From Ustilago trichophora (lineage: Eukaryota > Basidiomycota > Ustilaginomycetes > Ustilaginales > Ustilaginaceae): 64,000 nt of DNA. Below, one piece after another: positions 42,356 to 51,531 of this stretch. The DNA is taken from positions 2,232,001-2,296,000 of the forward strand of contig OOIN01000002.1 in NCBI GenBank assembly GCA_900323505.1. Direction: 5' to 3'. The translations under genes and the position numbers were made by a program. The notes below the pieces were generated by a model. The model was not told the DNA's origin. It made no database searches and worked only from the letters and a program-made list of their open reading frames with translations. The stretch's first letter is position 1, and each line of letters begins with the position of its first letter.

Positions 42356-45040
42356 TCATGCAGCATCACCCATCTCCCTCCCCACCTTGCTAACGCTATT
42401 ATCCTTCCTTGGCCTTCTAAAACACAAAAACTCTAAGGCGGTCGACTTACGACTTTGCACCAGAATTTGTTTGACCCTCTCCAATTCGCCATTCAACTGA
42501 TCCTTTTCCGCCTTATCCACCCTCTGATACTTTTGCGAAATGGTCTCATAGACCTGTTTCAAGAGTGCTTCCGCTTTACTGCTTATAAAAGCGCTCAAGG
42601 TCTGATGCAAGAATTCAATCTCTAGTGTAGCCTGAAGCATGCCACCCATGCCGAAGCGAGGGATGCCTTGGAAGCTATCGAGCGTTGTAGTCGCAAGGTC
42701 GTCGACGAGGGTGGTGATGGTACGTGTCACGAGAGGTTTAGCGATGCTGCGTACGTGTGCGTGAATCTGGACTAGAGAGAGGAGCGATTCGTAGATGAAA
42801 GAATGAACCGAGGACGGTTTGGGTATGCGAGCCCAGTCGATTCCTGAGGATAGGATGCCGTGGGAAATGATGTCGGATATAGCGGTGGATTTGCGCTTGA
42901 TGTAGTCGTCGAATAGGATCCCGTTCAATTGGGTCGAGACTTCGGTGAGCGTAGATAGGTCGTCGTCCATCTTGATCGCATAGGCGTCGGAGAACTGCTT
43001 AACCAGGCTTGGGAAGATGACCCGGGAGAGATGGGAGAGGTTGGTCACGCTGAGTAGTACGCGAGTGTCCACATCTCGCACGTCCACTGCGCTGCCCGGG
43101 TGACCAGGTACGCTTTGCACCGATAGACTCGTCTTGGGATCCAGCGGGCTGTAATCCGAGAAGGCGAGATGGACCAGTCCATCCAGAAACGCATAGAGCG
43201 CATCGAGGAATGCCCCTTTGATCCTAGATGTGAATTCGGGTGGCACAGGCTGTTCAGCGGTCCTCGTCTTCCGACTTGCTTCCAGTGCCGAGACGGGTGT
43301 ACTGGCCGATCGACCTCCGGCGAGATGGAATGCTTGACGAGCATTGCTTTTGTGAAAAGCGGCGATTTCGCGCAGATGCAGCGTCGTAGCTTGCTCTTCT
43401 GGGTTCAACGTCCAGTCTTCTAGCATGTGGAACAGCTTGGCGTCCTCTTGCCAGAGTACGCAAAGCACCTGGACGAAGCTGAACCGCGCATTCGTCAGCA
43501 AACCACGCAACGAGCTCGCACTGGTAACGCCGAGCGATGCCAGATCGTTACATGCTTCGACGAGCTGGGTCAGTGTCTCCCGCAAGTAGTGCGCTGCAGT
43601 GGGTGAAGATGTCCCCGCCGGCACCCAGCTTGGCAATTGCGTGGGCAACGGCTGCCGACTCAAGATTGACATGTCTGTCAGCGAGAAAAGGTGCGAGACA
43701 AGGCTAATGTATGCATCCAGAGCTTCGACCGCCCATGCTTTGCTCTGTGCAGAGACCGTTCCCGTAGCTTGCGATGCTCCGCCGAGCCTAGTCTTGGTTT
43801 TCGTAAACTTGCCCTCTGCGTGATTTTTGGCCACCCGCCAGAAGCTAGGTAACGAGCTGGTGATGGTCTCCGACAACGCTTTGACCAGGTCATGCGTAGC
43901 GCGCCACGAGTCGGCCCCAATGCACTTGTCGAAATTCGCACCCATCCTTCCTGTCAATCGCATGCTCTTCTGTAGGTCTCTTGCACGGTCTCGCTCCCCG
44001 ACACTGCTGCTGGGACGCTGTGCAGAGCGCGCGGCTTCAATGCGGGCCACACCAGCGTCGAAGGTCTTGCGCATGACGTTGCGAAGGTGCTGGTGCTGCG
44101 CTTCGAGGAAGATCGTTACTGGGTCGTCGGTCGGATCGAGCTCGAGGAGGATTTCGATGGTCTTTTCTTGCTCTTCGACGCTTCGTCTTGCTTCGCGGAG
44201 TTGTGCAGTGAGTCGGGATTGCATGTCCTTCATCGTCGCCTCCACTGCATCCCATACTTTGGCAAAGACGCGCTTCTGCTGTACATCGTTCCTGGCTCCA
44301 CCCGCCGATTCTGGCTGCTTTGAGCTTCCTACGGCCAACAGTTGACCTGGTCTACTGTCCAGCAGGTATTTGCCTTTCTTGTAGTCGCGTAGCGCCATGT
44401 CGTACCTTCCCATCTCGACCGATTCTGATAAAGATCCTGGTAGGTTAAAGAAGAATTTGGACCGCTCGAAGACGCCTAATGTTGATCGCAACTTGATCGT
44501 CTTGAGGTTGTTCTCGAGGACCGGCATGAAGACCTGATCCGCCTTTGCCGAGGCATTGGCGAGGATGGCGTTGAGCGAGGCAACACCGTAATCTGCCTGA
44601 GGCTGCAGTGGACCGGATTCGGTATCTCGCATCTCGCGATATACTCCATCGGTTGTAGCTTTGACTGCAACAAATCGGTCAAAGTTGTCCTCGACGAGCA
44701 CTTTGAGTGCCTCGGACCGCTGGTCGATACTAGATTTCAGATGCTGGATGCCATGCGAGAGGTCGGCAAAGGTGGCATCGGGATGGATAGTAGAGAGGAA
44801 TACCTTAGCATCGAATGCTTTAGATGAAAGCGAAGTTTGCGTCTTGACATCTTTGGGCAGACCGCGGAAGGTGGCCATGGACGAGCGGAGGCCGAGAGGG
44901 TCCGGTTCGTCTGCGACGGCAGTGGACGAAGCTGTGCCCTTGTCATCGGCTTCGATTTCGGTCGTGTGCCATCGTGACGGTTCCAAAGAGTCGAGGTGGT
45001 ATGCTTTGAGCAGCTCGGCTTCGTCGAACTGTAGAGCCAT
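42356..45040 (-). CDS. SEC5: Exocyst complex subunit Sec5
   Basis: 894 residues, single exon, ATG at 45040. The N-terminal block FDAKVFLSTIHPDATFADLSHGIQHL (about 75-100) and following VLVEDNFDRFVAVKATTDGVYREM are the Sec5 signature. The rest is helical rods of the CATCHR fold, typical of exocyst subunits (about 900 residues in fungi). Sec5 helps tether Golgi-derived vesicles at sites of polar growth, which in smuts is the bud or hyphal tip; that role is from the family. A Thr/Ser-rich linker lies at about 40-70. It is head-to-head with the PA28 gene, only 441 bp away. Confidence 0.93.
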   Translation of the reverse strand: MALQFDEAELLKAYHLDSLEPSRWHTTEIEADDKGTASSTAVADEPDPLGLRSSMATFRGLPKDVKTQTSLSSKAFDAKVFLSTIHPDATFADLSHGIQHLKSSIDQRSEALKVLVEDNFDRFVAVKATTDGVYREMRDTESGPLQPQADYGVASLNAILANASAKADQVFMPVLENNLKTIKLRSTLGVFERSKFFFNLPGSLSESVEMGRYDMALRDYKKGKYLLDSRPGQLLAVGSSKQPESAGGARNDVQQKRVFAKVWDAVEATMKDMQSRLTAQLREARRSVEEQEKTIEILLELDPTDDPVTIFLEAQHQHLRNVMRKTFDAGVARIEAARSAQRPSSSVGERDRARDLQKSMRLTGRMGANFDKCIGADSWRATHDLVKALSETITSSLPSFWRVAKNHAEGKFTKTKTRLGGASQATGTVSAQSKAWAVEALDAYISLVSHLFSLTDMSILSRQPLPTQLPSWVPAGTSSPTAAHYLRETLTQLVEACNDLASLGVTSASSLRGLLTNARFSFVQVLCVLWQEDAKLFHMLEDWTLNPEEQATTLHLREIAAFHKSNARQAFHLAGGRSASTPVSALEASRKTRTAEQPVPPEFTSRIKGAFLDALYAFLDGLVHLAFSDYSPLDPKTSLSVQSVPGHPGSAVDVRDVDTRVLLSVTNLSHLSRVIFPSLVKQFSDAYAIKMDDDLSTLTEVSTQLNGILFDDYIKRKSTAISDIISHGILSSGIDWARIPKPSSVHSFIYESLLSLVQIHAHVRSIAKPLVTRTITTLVDDLATTTLDSFQGIPRFGMGGMLQATLEIEFLHQTLSAFISSKAEALLKQVYETISQKYQRVDKAEKDQLNGELERVKQILVQSRKSTALEFLCFRRPRKDNSVSKVGREMGDAA

Positions 45041-45481
45041 GTTGGGAGTCTGCTGGGCTCACCGAAAGCGAAGCAGCAGTTGGACACTTAGGAGTGTCGG
45101 GCCATTCGCAGGCTGTGTCACTTCCACAAGTTCGTTCGTCCACCTTGAGATAGCTTGCTTTCGAAGGTTGGGCGGGAGTCGCAACGGGTCAGAGGCCACA
45201 AGGGGTAGAGTATGGTGTAATGTACTGTAAGAAGAGTAAGGTTAGAGACCTGCATCTCGGAAAGTAAGGTTGATGGTGTGTTGGTCGGTGCGCGTGTCAC
45301 TCTAGGCATATACAACCTAACATTTTGTGGAATTCTTTTTGGGCCAAAGTGGAGCAGAGGAGGACCCTTTTTTCAGTGATTGCTGTCCAACCTTGGCTAA
45401 GCTCCGATTGTTCTCTGCCTCTCCTTTCCTCCCTACTCCCACCCACACTCTCGCATTCGCATTCCACCGCAAGTGTCCATC
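45041..45481. promoter_or_regulatory. Short bidirectional promoter region of SEC5 and PA28
   Basis: 441 bp between divergent starts; contains a TGTACTGTA motif at 45221-45229. The PA28 side has a C/T-rich leader (TCTCCTTTCCTCCCTACTCC) before its ATG. Confidence 0.6.
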
Positions 45482-46291
45482 ATGTCGGGAGTGGCAGTGA
45501 AGCTTCAGTTCGAAAAGTCCACCACGGACGCTCTCGAATCCTGGCAACAAAGTGTTCGGGATAACGCCATCAACATCATTCAAAAGACGCTGCCTGAGAA
45601 GATCCTTTCGCTCAACGCCAAAATTGTTGAGGTGGACAGCAACAAGAAGCATCTTTTTTCCAAGACCACTTACTTCGACCCCACCGCTATTGGGACCGAT
45701 GTCAACGTCTATTACTCCTCTTCAACGGCTATTGAAGACGGGCCGAGCAACAAGAAGCGCAAGACAGCCACCACCGTCGATGGCCACCCCAATGGTGTAT
45801 CATCTTCCACCTCCCACGATGACTCTGCTCACGTCTTCACCGGCATCGTACACAGCCCCTCTTACCTAATCAATGCATTCGCCCAACTTCGGGAGGAATG
45901 GGACGAACTGATCGAAACCATGGACGCCCTGAAAATGTACATCAACCTGCAAATGCCCCAAATCGAAGACGGTGACACCTTTGGCGTCTCGATCCAGGAA
46001 GAAGCGCTCAACGAAATCGTCCGAACACAGGACTCGGCCTACAACCTCATCGCCACCCCTTTTACATATCACTCTGCACGTGGAGATCTCGCCGCCAAAC
46101 TGGTCAGGTATCCAGGCGTCAAAGATTACGCAGAGGCCATCAGGGAATACGATAGGAAATCGATCTACAGGCTAAAAATGCATCTGACCGATATGAGGAA
46201 CATGTACGCAGTGGTGTTCGACATTGTCAAGAAGAACATTGCCAAGATTAGCAAGCCCAAGAGCGGTAACCAGATGGGTAGCTACGGCTAA
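45482..46291 (+). CDS. PA28 (REG)-type proteasome activator subunit
   Basis: 269 residues; the frame opens with GTG nine bases earlier, so the ATG at 45482 is used. The N-terminal helix (LQFEKSTTDALESWQQSVRDNAINII) and C-terminal helices match PA28: AFAQLREEWDELIETMDALKMYINLQMPQIEDGDTFGVSIQEE, and DSAYNLIATPFTYHSARGDLAAKLVRYPGVKDY. A KKRK cluster (91-94) in the variable loop resembles the nuclear signal of the PA28-gamma type. The protein forms a heptameric ring that opens the 20S core without ATP. PA28 is absent from budding yeast but present in some filamentous and basidiomycete fungi, so this is notable but not unique. It converges on the ABC transporter gene. Confidence 0.92.
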   Translation: MSGVAVKLQFEKSTTDALESWQQSVRDNAINIIQKTLPEKILSLNAKIVEVDSNKKHLFSKTTYFDPTAIGTDVNVYYSSSTAIEDGPSNKKRKTATTVDGHPNGVSSSTSHDDSAHVFTGIVHSPSYLINAFAQLREEWDELIETMDALKMYINLQMPQIEDGDTFGVSIQEEALNEIVRTQDSAYNLIATPFTYHSARGDLAAKLVRYPGVKDYAEAIREYDRKSIYRLKMHLTDMRNMYAVVFDIVKKNIAKISKPKSGNQMGSYG

Positions 46292-46671
46292 GACAGGATT
46301 TCAAGACAAGAAAGTAAGAAAGAAGAATCGCCCGAGGAAGGGTGCGAGTTAAAACAGCCTACCTCGTTTGCCTCCAAACCGATACACATTGTACTTTTAC
46401 ACACACATCAATCGATCCTCATCACCGAACATTCGTTCAAAGTCTGATGGTTCGTACTGCTTGTATCTTACTTTCTAGATTTCTGGTCTCATCGCGATCT
46501 TGTCACAGTCACACAGAGCATGAGGGTGAATCGTGTCGAAACTATTCCATGAATCAATCGGGTTCGTGATATGAAACTACATTAATGCTGCTTGACAAGA
46601 GGTGATTTGAGTTATGATCTATCGCCATGTGGAAGTTAAGAAAGCTTGTGTAGATCCTTTTAGACGGGATT
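46292..46671. other. Convergent 3' region of PA28 and the ABC transporter
   Basis: 380 bp between stops. AT-richer than its surroundings. No gene or RNA seen. Confidence 0.55.
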
Positions 46672-49600
46672 TTAGTGAAAAGCCGAAGCCTTGGCATTGC
46701 GCACGATCTCGTCCCTTGTAATGTTGCTTCTGACGCACATACTATGGAAGATGCCATCGACCCGATCGAAGAGCTCCAGCGGGCTGGCGTACTCTGCCAA
46801 TTCTCCCTTGTCAAAGACGGCAATTCTGTCATAAGACAAGATGGTTCGCAATCGATGAGCAATGCAAAGGATGGTTCGGTTGGCAAATTCTTCCCGAATA
46901 GTCTGCTGGATCTTTGCATCGGTCTCAAGATCTACGGAAGCGGTGGCTTCGTCGAGTAGGATGATCTTGGAATTCTTGACCAGGGCTCGGGCGAGCGAGA
47001 CAAGGGATCGTTGACCGACAGAAAGGTTGGCTCCTTCTTCTTCGATCACTGTGTCGAGATTGATGCGCGATAAAGTTCGGCCGGGAGTAGAGTCGCCGGA
47101 AACTGCAAGCGCCTTCTTCTCGTCCTCGTCGACAGAGGCTGTCTCGCTACCGGCTTCAATGACGGGCATGACAGGGGTTGCGGCGCCGTGCGTGTGAGTG
47201 TCGTCACCGATGAGGTAGGCTCGCTTGAGGGCGTCGTTGAGTCGAGCATCATCATAAATGCCAAAGGGGTCGAGGTTGGATCGAAGCGTTCCACTGAAGA
47301 GCAGTGGTTCTTGCGGCAAGATGGCCAACTTGCGCCTCAGATCCTCGAGACCGATGTTGCCAACATTGATACCGTCGATCTCGATGGAACCCTTGCTCAG
47401 CTCGACGAGACGTAGCAGCGCCGTCAGCAACGAACTCTTACCGGCACCGGTACGTCCGACAATACCGACCTTTTCGCCGCTTCCAACCTCGAACGAGATT
47501 CCTTTGAGCACCGAGGGCAGTCCAGGTCGGTAGCTGAGCCAGATGTCCTTGAACGAGATGCGGCCCTCCTCGGGCCACGACTCGCGTGTTGGGTTGTCGG
47601 GGCGCGTCTGTGCCTTCTCCTGCTCCAGCTCCTCAGCGTAGTAGAGCAGTCGCTCGACCGACGCAGAGTCATTCTCCACCTCGGCGATTTGACGTGTCAT
47701 CCACGAGAAAGCCTGTGCAACCGTGAGCATGTAAGTAAGAGCGATACCTGCATTACCACCGGTGATGGGCGTCGAGCTGGCCGTGGTCAGCAGAGCAACG
47801 ATGAGCACGAGGAGCGCACCGAGCATATCGAGGCGGACACCCAGCCATCGCTGGTTGGTGACGCTGAGGTAGTAAGCACGGTTCTCGACGTCCATGCGCT
47901 TCTGATTCTCCTTGATGAAAGTGTCAGTCTCGCGGTAGGCTCGGATCGTGGCGAGACCCGAGAGAGTCTCGGAGAAGTGAGAGTAGAGGCTTGAACGAAG
48001 AATGGCGTCGAGTCGCTTGACCTCTCGCGCCGAGGATCGGTAAAAGAGCGCACCGTAGAAGTAGAAGACAAGAACGACGGCAACCGCAATCACAAAGTAG
48101 TGCGTGAGGATGGTGATCAGAATGATAGCACCTGCTACGGAGGCAAGCGTATTAGCGGCCATACGAACAGCGTCAGCCAGCTGGTTGTCAACAACATCGA
48201 CATCCTTGGAGAACCGGTTCATGATACGTCCGATGGGGGTGACGTCGAGCCAAGCCATGGGCGCGTAGACGACGCGCTGGATCGCCTCGTGGTGCACACG
48301 CTTGCAGGCGTAGTAACTGAGGAAACCCATGGCGCAGCCCATGATGAAGGTAAAGATGGTCATCACAATACCAAGCATAGCGTAGATACCCATGTAGAAG
48401 CCGATGGGCTTGTTGAAGTGATCCTTCTGCCACCAAATAAGCCAGTACGAGTTGAGAATGTTGGCAACCTGCATGAGCGTGATGCTAATGACGCAGATGG
48501 GGACCATGTAAGCGCCACGGCCAAACTTGAGGTAAGAGAGGTAGACATGCATCGAGACGGAACCCGTGTTGCGCTCCTCGGCCTGCATGAGCGCGCCGGC
48601 CTTGTCACCTGCCTTGCCGCCAGAGAGGTTGGCGCGGTCGACCTCCTTGCCTTTCTTGCCGCCGTCTTCGACGTCCTCGATGGCTTCAGCCTCGCCCTCC
48701 TTCTTTTCCTCCTCGTCCTTCTCCTTCTCGCCACCGAACTCGAGAACGAGACGCTGGAAGGGACCATTGGCAGTGTTGAGCTGATCGTAGGTGCCCATCT
48801 CGACAATACGGCCGTCTTCGAGGGTAATGATGCGGTCAACATCGGGAAGGAAGTGAAGAGCGTGCGTCACAAGGAGAACAGTGGCACCCTTGGCACGCAA
48901 ACCCATGATGGCATTGTAGAAGAGCGCCTTGCCAACGTGAGCATCGACGGCGGAAAGTGGGTCGTCGAGGCACACAATCTCGGCGTTGTAGTACAGCGCA
49001 CGGGCGATGTTGACTCGCTGCTTCTGACCACCACTGAGGGTGACACCCTTCTCGCCGATCTCGGTGAGATCACCAGCTGGCAACATGGCAAGATCTGCCT
49101 CGAGCTCGGAAACCTTGACAGCGTCCCAGTAGCGCTCCTCGTCAAAAGGCTGGCCAAAGAGGATGTTGTCACGAAGAGTGGCGTTCTGAATCCAAGCGCT
49201 CTGCGAGCAGTAGGCGACCCGCTCGCTACCCCACTGGACGGAACCATTGGTCTGGCGCATCTCGCCAATGCAGGCCTGGAGGAAGGACGACTTGCCGGAG
49301 CCGACCGGACCGACGATAGCGACTAGCTCGCCCTTGGGGATCGTGACGTTGACGTGGGACATGGAGAAGGGCTCCTGCACCGCTTCAGCAGCCATCTTTT
49401 CAGAAGTGGTGGCCTCACCGATGGTGGGCTCAAGCTGAGCCTCGGTGAGGATGGCTTCATTGTCACCATCAGCGGCAGTGTCATTCTGTTCGGCCTGAAT
49501 CTCCTGCAGACGTCGTCCATTGTCGGTGTTGGGCTTCTTGGCTGAAACAGGAGCCGGAAGACCTGGCTCATTAGCGGCAGGGGGAGCTGCCGACTTCTTC

Positions 49601-51531
49601 ATCAGCTTCTTAGCCTTGCCAAACATGCCGTGGCCCGATGCCGATTTGGAAGCTGCCTCGCCGTCCTTTCCGCCCTTGGCGCCTCCCTTGGGCTTGGTAC
49701 TGGATTGAAGAGCCTCGTCGGCCTCAACAGTCTCCCATCGGAAAGAAGCATCACGCACGACGAGGGCAAACTTGCTGTCCTCGTCGTGCTCGACAGTGTC
49801 CTCGAGCTGTTCAGCAGTGAATACTGTGTAGAGACGGTCAAATGCATTCTTGGCGTCCGTGGTGGCGGAAAGAGAAAGGGGCAAGAACATGAGCGGCATT
49901 CGCAGGAGCTGGAAGAGGGTAAGGGATGGGAAGACGATGGCAGGGTTGAGGTCGTGACCGGTAAGGCTATAGATGACAAAAGCGAGCACAGCTGCTAGGA
50001 TGGGCAAACTGAAAGCGATGGCGTTGTTGGCGGATCGGATGATGAGAATCTTGCGAATGCCATTGAGCTCGTTCTTTCGGATGTCGTAGATGCGTTCGAG
50101 GAACTTGGACTCATGTGAGAAGGACTTGACAATACGCATGCCTCCAAGCACCTCCTGGATGGTCTTTGCTCGGGAATCGGTCCACTTCATCGAGGCTCGT
50201 CGGATCGTGAAGAGCGCCTTCATGGCTTGCATCTGTAGTGGAGTGGCAAGGGCGAAGATGGCGAAACCGGCAAGTGCCGAGGGGCCGAGCTGGGTGAGAA
50301 GGATGATGATGCAGACAATCATCTGGATGGGAGCAGCAAAGACGATCGTGAACCATGCGGACGCAAAGTCGATACGACTGCAATCGGTGGAAATGTGGTT
50401 GATGAGCTTGCCACTGGATCGAGCTTTGCCGTTCATCTTCATGGCGCGATCAAAGATGGCGGTGATGAGAGCAGCACGCGATTCGACACCGCACGACATG
50501 GATCGCCAGAAGAACTGATGAACACCGAGAGACGCGATGATCTGCATGAAGAAGAGGGCGAACGAAAGACCAACACCGTGGCCGACGGGAGGGCCAGGGA
50601 CGCCCCTAGCGTGCGCCGAGTAGAGTTCCTGAGCATATTTGATGATGGCCTTGAGCACGAGAGGAGAAGTGATGAGCGAAGCGTCACCTACGATCTTGAA
50701 GGCAAGACCGGACCAAAGCTTCCAGCCTAGCTGGTCGTGCATGGCCCAGACGAGCGAAGGCTTTTTGTGCCCAGAAGGGTCCTTGGGTGCTTTAGGTGGC
50801 TTGGGCTGACCAGGCTTGGGAGGACCGGCAGGGGCAGCGGCGGGGGCAGACTTGGGAGGGGCGCGCCACCTTGCTTCGCGTTGCTTTACGTTACCGCCCT
50901 TGGGGTTGAGTGTAGATCGAAGGGCCCAGGACGTGCGCCTCTTCCAGCCGGGCTGTATCTCGCCAGAGACGAGCTTCTGGTTGTATTCCTTGGCCTCGCG
51001 AACGCGGCGTTCCCAATCGCGATTGAGCCGACCACCGAGCTGTTTTGCGCTGAGATCTTCTGAGAGGGCCCAGAGGTCAGTAGCTTCGAGTGGTCGCTGG
51101 TAGCCGAGGACCATGATGGGGGTCATCCACTGGAAAAACATGCGGTTGATGATGCTGGCATTGGCGAGAGGAATGAGGCGAGCATCGTCAAGGCTGGGCG
51201 GTGGGGGTGCCGGAGGGTTCTTAGGGCGCCATACCTGATACCACTTTTCCTTGTGCTTGCCTCCGACGAAGCTGCGAACGCCTGGATTGTATTCGTAGCC
51301 CGGCTTCTCATCGCCGGTAGTGGAAAGCTGAGCAGCTGGCTCCTGCTCGCTGGAGGGAGCGGCACTCTTGGACGACTCGCTGTGGCTTTCATCTTCTGTG
51401 TCTGCACCGGCAGTGTGTGTGATGGGCGGAGGATCAGACGGTGAGGACAATTGGGCAGGAGTAATGGCGGTTGTAGCCTCGGTGTGAGGCGAAGCGGCCG
51501 CTGGCGCTGGTGTCGTTGATTCGGCTGTCAT
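46672..51531 (-). CDS. ABC transporter, ABCC (MRP/Yor1-like) full-length
   Basis: 1619 residues, single exon, ATG at 51531. Layout: disordered N-terminus, TMD1 (about 250-580), NBD1 (Walker A GPVGSGKSS near 741, signature LSGGQKQRVNIARAL, Walker B IVCLDDPLSAVDAH), TMD2 (about 990-1290), NBD2 (Walker A GRTGAGKSS near 1359, signature LSVGQRSLVSLARAL, Walker B IILLDEATASVD). The catalytic Glu of NBD1 is Asp, the usual ABCC asymmetry. There is no extra N-terminal TMD0 helix bundle, as in Yor1-like members. These pumps export organic anions and drugs such as oligomycin, at the plasma membrane; the substrate here is unknown. A Glu/Lys-rich linker (about 925-985) between NBD1 and TMD2 is likely regulatory. 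Confidence 0.93.
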   Translation of the reverse strand: MTAESTTPAPAAASPHTEATTAITPAQLSSPSDPPPITHTAGADTEDESHSESSKSAAPSSEQEPAAQLSTTGDEKPGYEYNPGVRSFVGGKHKEKWYQVWRPKNPPAPPPPSLDDARLIPLANASIINRMFFQWMTPIMVLGYQRPLEATDLWALSEDLSAKQLGGRLNRDWERRVREAKEYNQKLVSGEIQPGWKRRTSWALRSTLNPKGGNVKQREARWRAPPKSAPAAAPAGPPKPGQPKPPKAPKDPSGHKKPSLVWAMHDQLGWKLWSGLAFKIVGDASLITSPLVLKAIIKYAQELYSAHARGVPGPPVGHGVGLSFALFFMQIIASLGVHQFFWRSMSCGVESRAALITAIFDRAMKMNGKARSSGKLINHISTDCSRIDFASAWFTIVFAAPIQMIVCIIILLTQLGPSALAGFAIFALATPLQMQAMKALFTIRRASMKWTDSRAKTIQEVLGGMRIVKSFSHESKFLERIYDIRKNELNGIRKILIIRSANNAIAFSLPILAAVLAFVIYSLTGHDLNPAIVFPSLTLFQLLRMPLMFLPLSLSATTDAKNAFDRLYTVFTAEQLEDTVEHDEDSKFALVVRDASFRWETVEADEALQSSTKPKGGAKGGKDGEAASKSASGHGMFGKAKKLMKKSAAPPAANEPGLPAPVSAKKPNTDNGRRLQEIQAEQNDTAADGDNEAILTEAQLEPTIGEATTSEKMAAEAVQEPFSMSHVNVTIPKGELVAIVGPVGSGKSSFLQACIGEMRQTNGSVQWGSERVAYCSQSAWIQNATLRDNILFGQPFDEERYWDAVKVSELEADLAMLPAGDLTEIGEKGVTLSGGQKQRVNIARALYYNAEIVCLDDPLSAVDAHVGKALFYNAIMGLRAKGATVLLVTHALHFLPDVDRIITLEDGRIVEMGTYDQLNTANGPFQRLVLEFGGEKEKDEEEKKEGEAEAIEDVEDGGKKGKEVDRANLSGGKAGDKAGALMQAEERNTGSVSMHVYLSYLKFGRGAYMVPICVISITLMQVANILNSYWLIWWQKDHFNKPIGFYMGIYAMLGIVMTIFTFIMGCAMGFLSYYACKRVHHEAIQRVVYAPMAWLDVTPIGRIMNRFSKDVDVVDNQLADAVRMAANTLASVAGAIILITILTHYFVIAVAVVLVFYFYGALFYRSSAREVKRLDAILRSSLYSHFSETLSGLATIRAYRETDTFIKENQKRMDVENRAYYLSVTNQRWLGVRLDMLGALLVLIVALLTTASSTPITGGNAGIALTYMLTVAQAFSWMTRQIAEVENDSASVERLLYYAEELEQEKAQTRPDNPTRESWPEEGRISFKDIWLSYRPGLPSVLKGISFEVGSGEKVGIVGRTGAGKSSLLTALLRLVELSKGSIEIDGINVGNIGLEDLRRKLAILPQEPLLFSGTLRSNLDPFGIYDDARLNDALKRAYLIGDDTHTHGAATPVMPVIEAGSETASVDEDEKKALAVSGDSTPGRTLSRINLDTVIEEEGANLSVGQRSLVSLARALVKNSKIILLDEATASVDLETDAKIQQTIREEFANRTILCIAHRLRTILSYDRIAVFDKGELAEYASPLELFDRVDGIFHSMCVRSNITRDEIVRNAKASAFH

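Noticed and set aside
48100..49326. 408-codon frame antisense to the ABC transporter
   Set aside because: Mirror of the NBD1/TMD2 coding strand; not independent.
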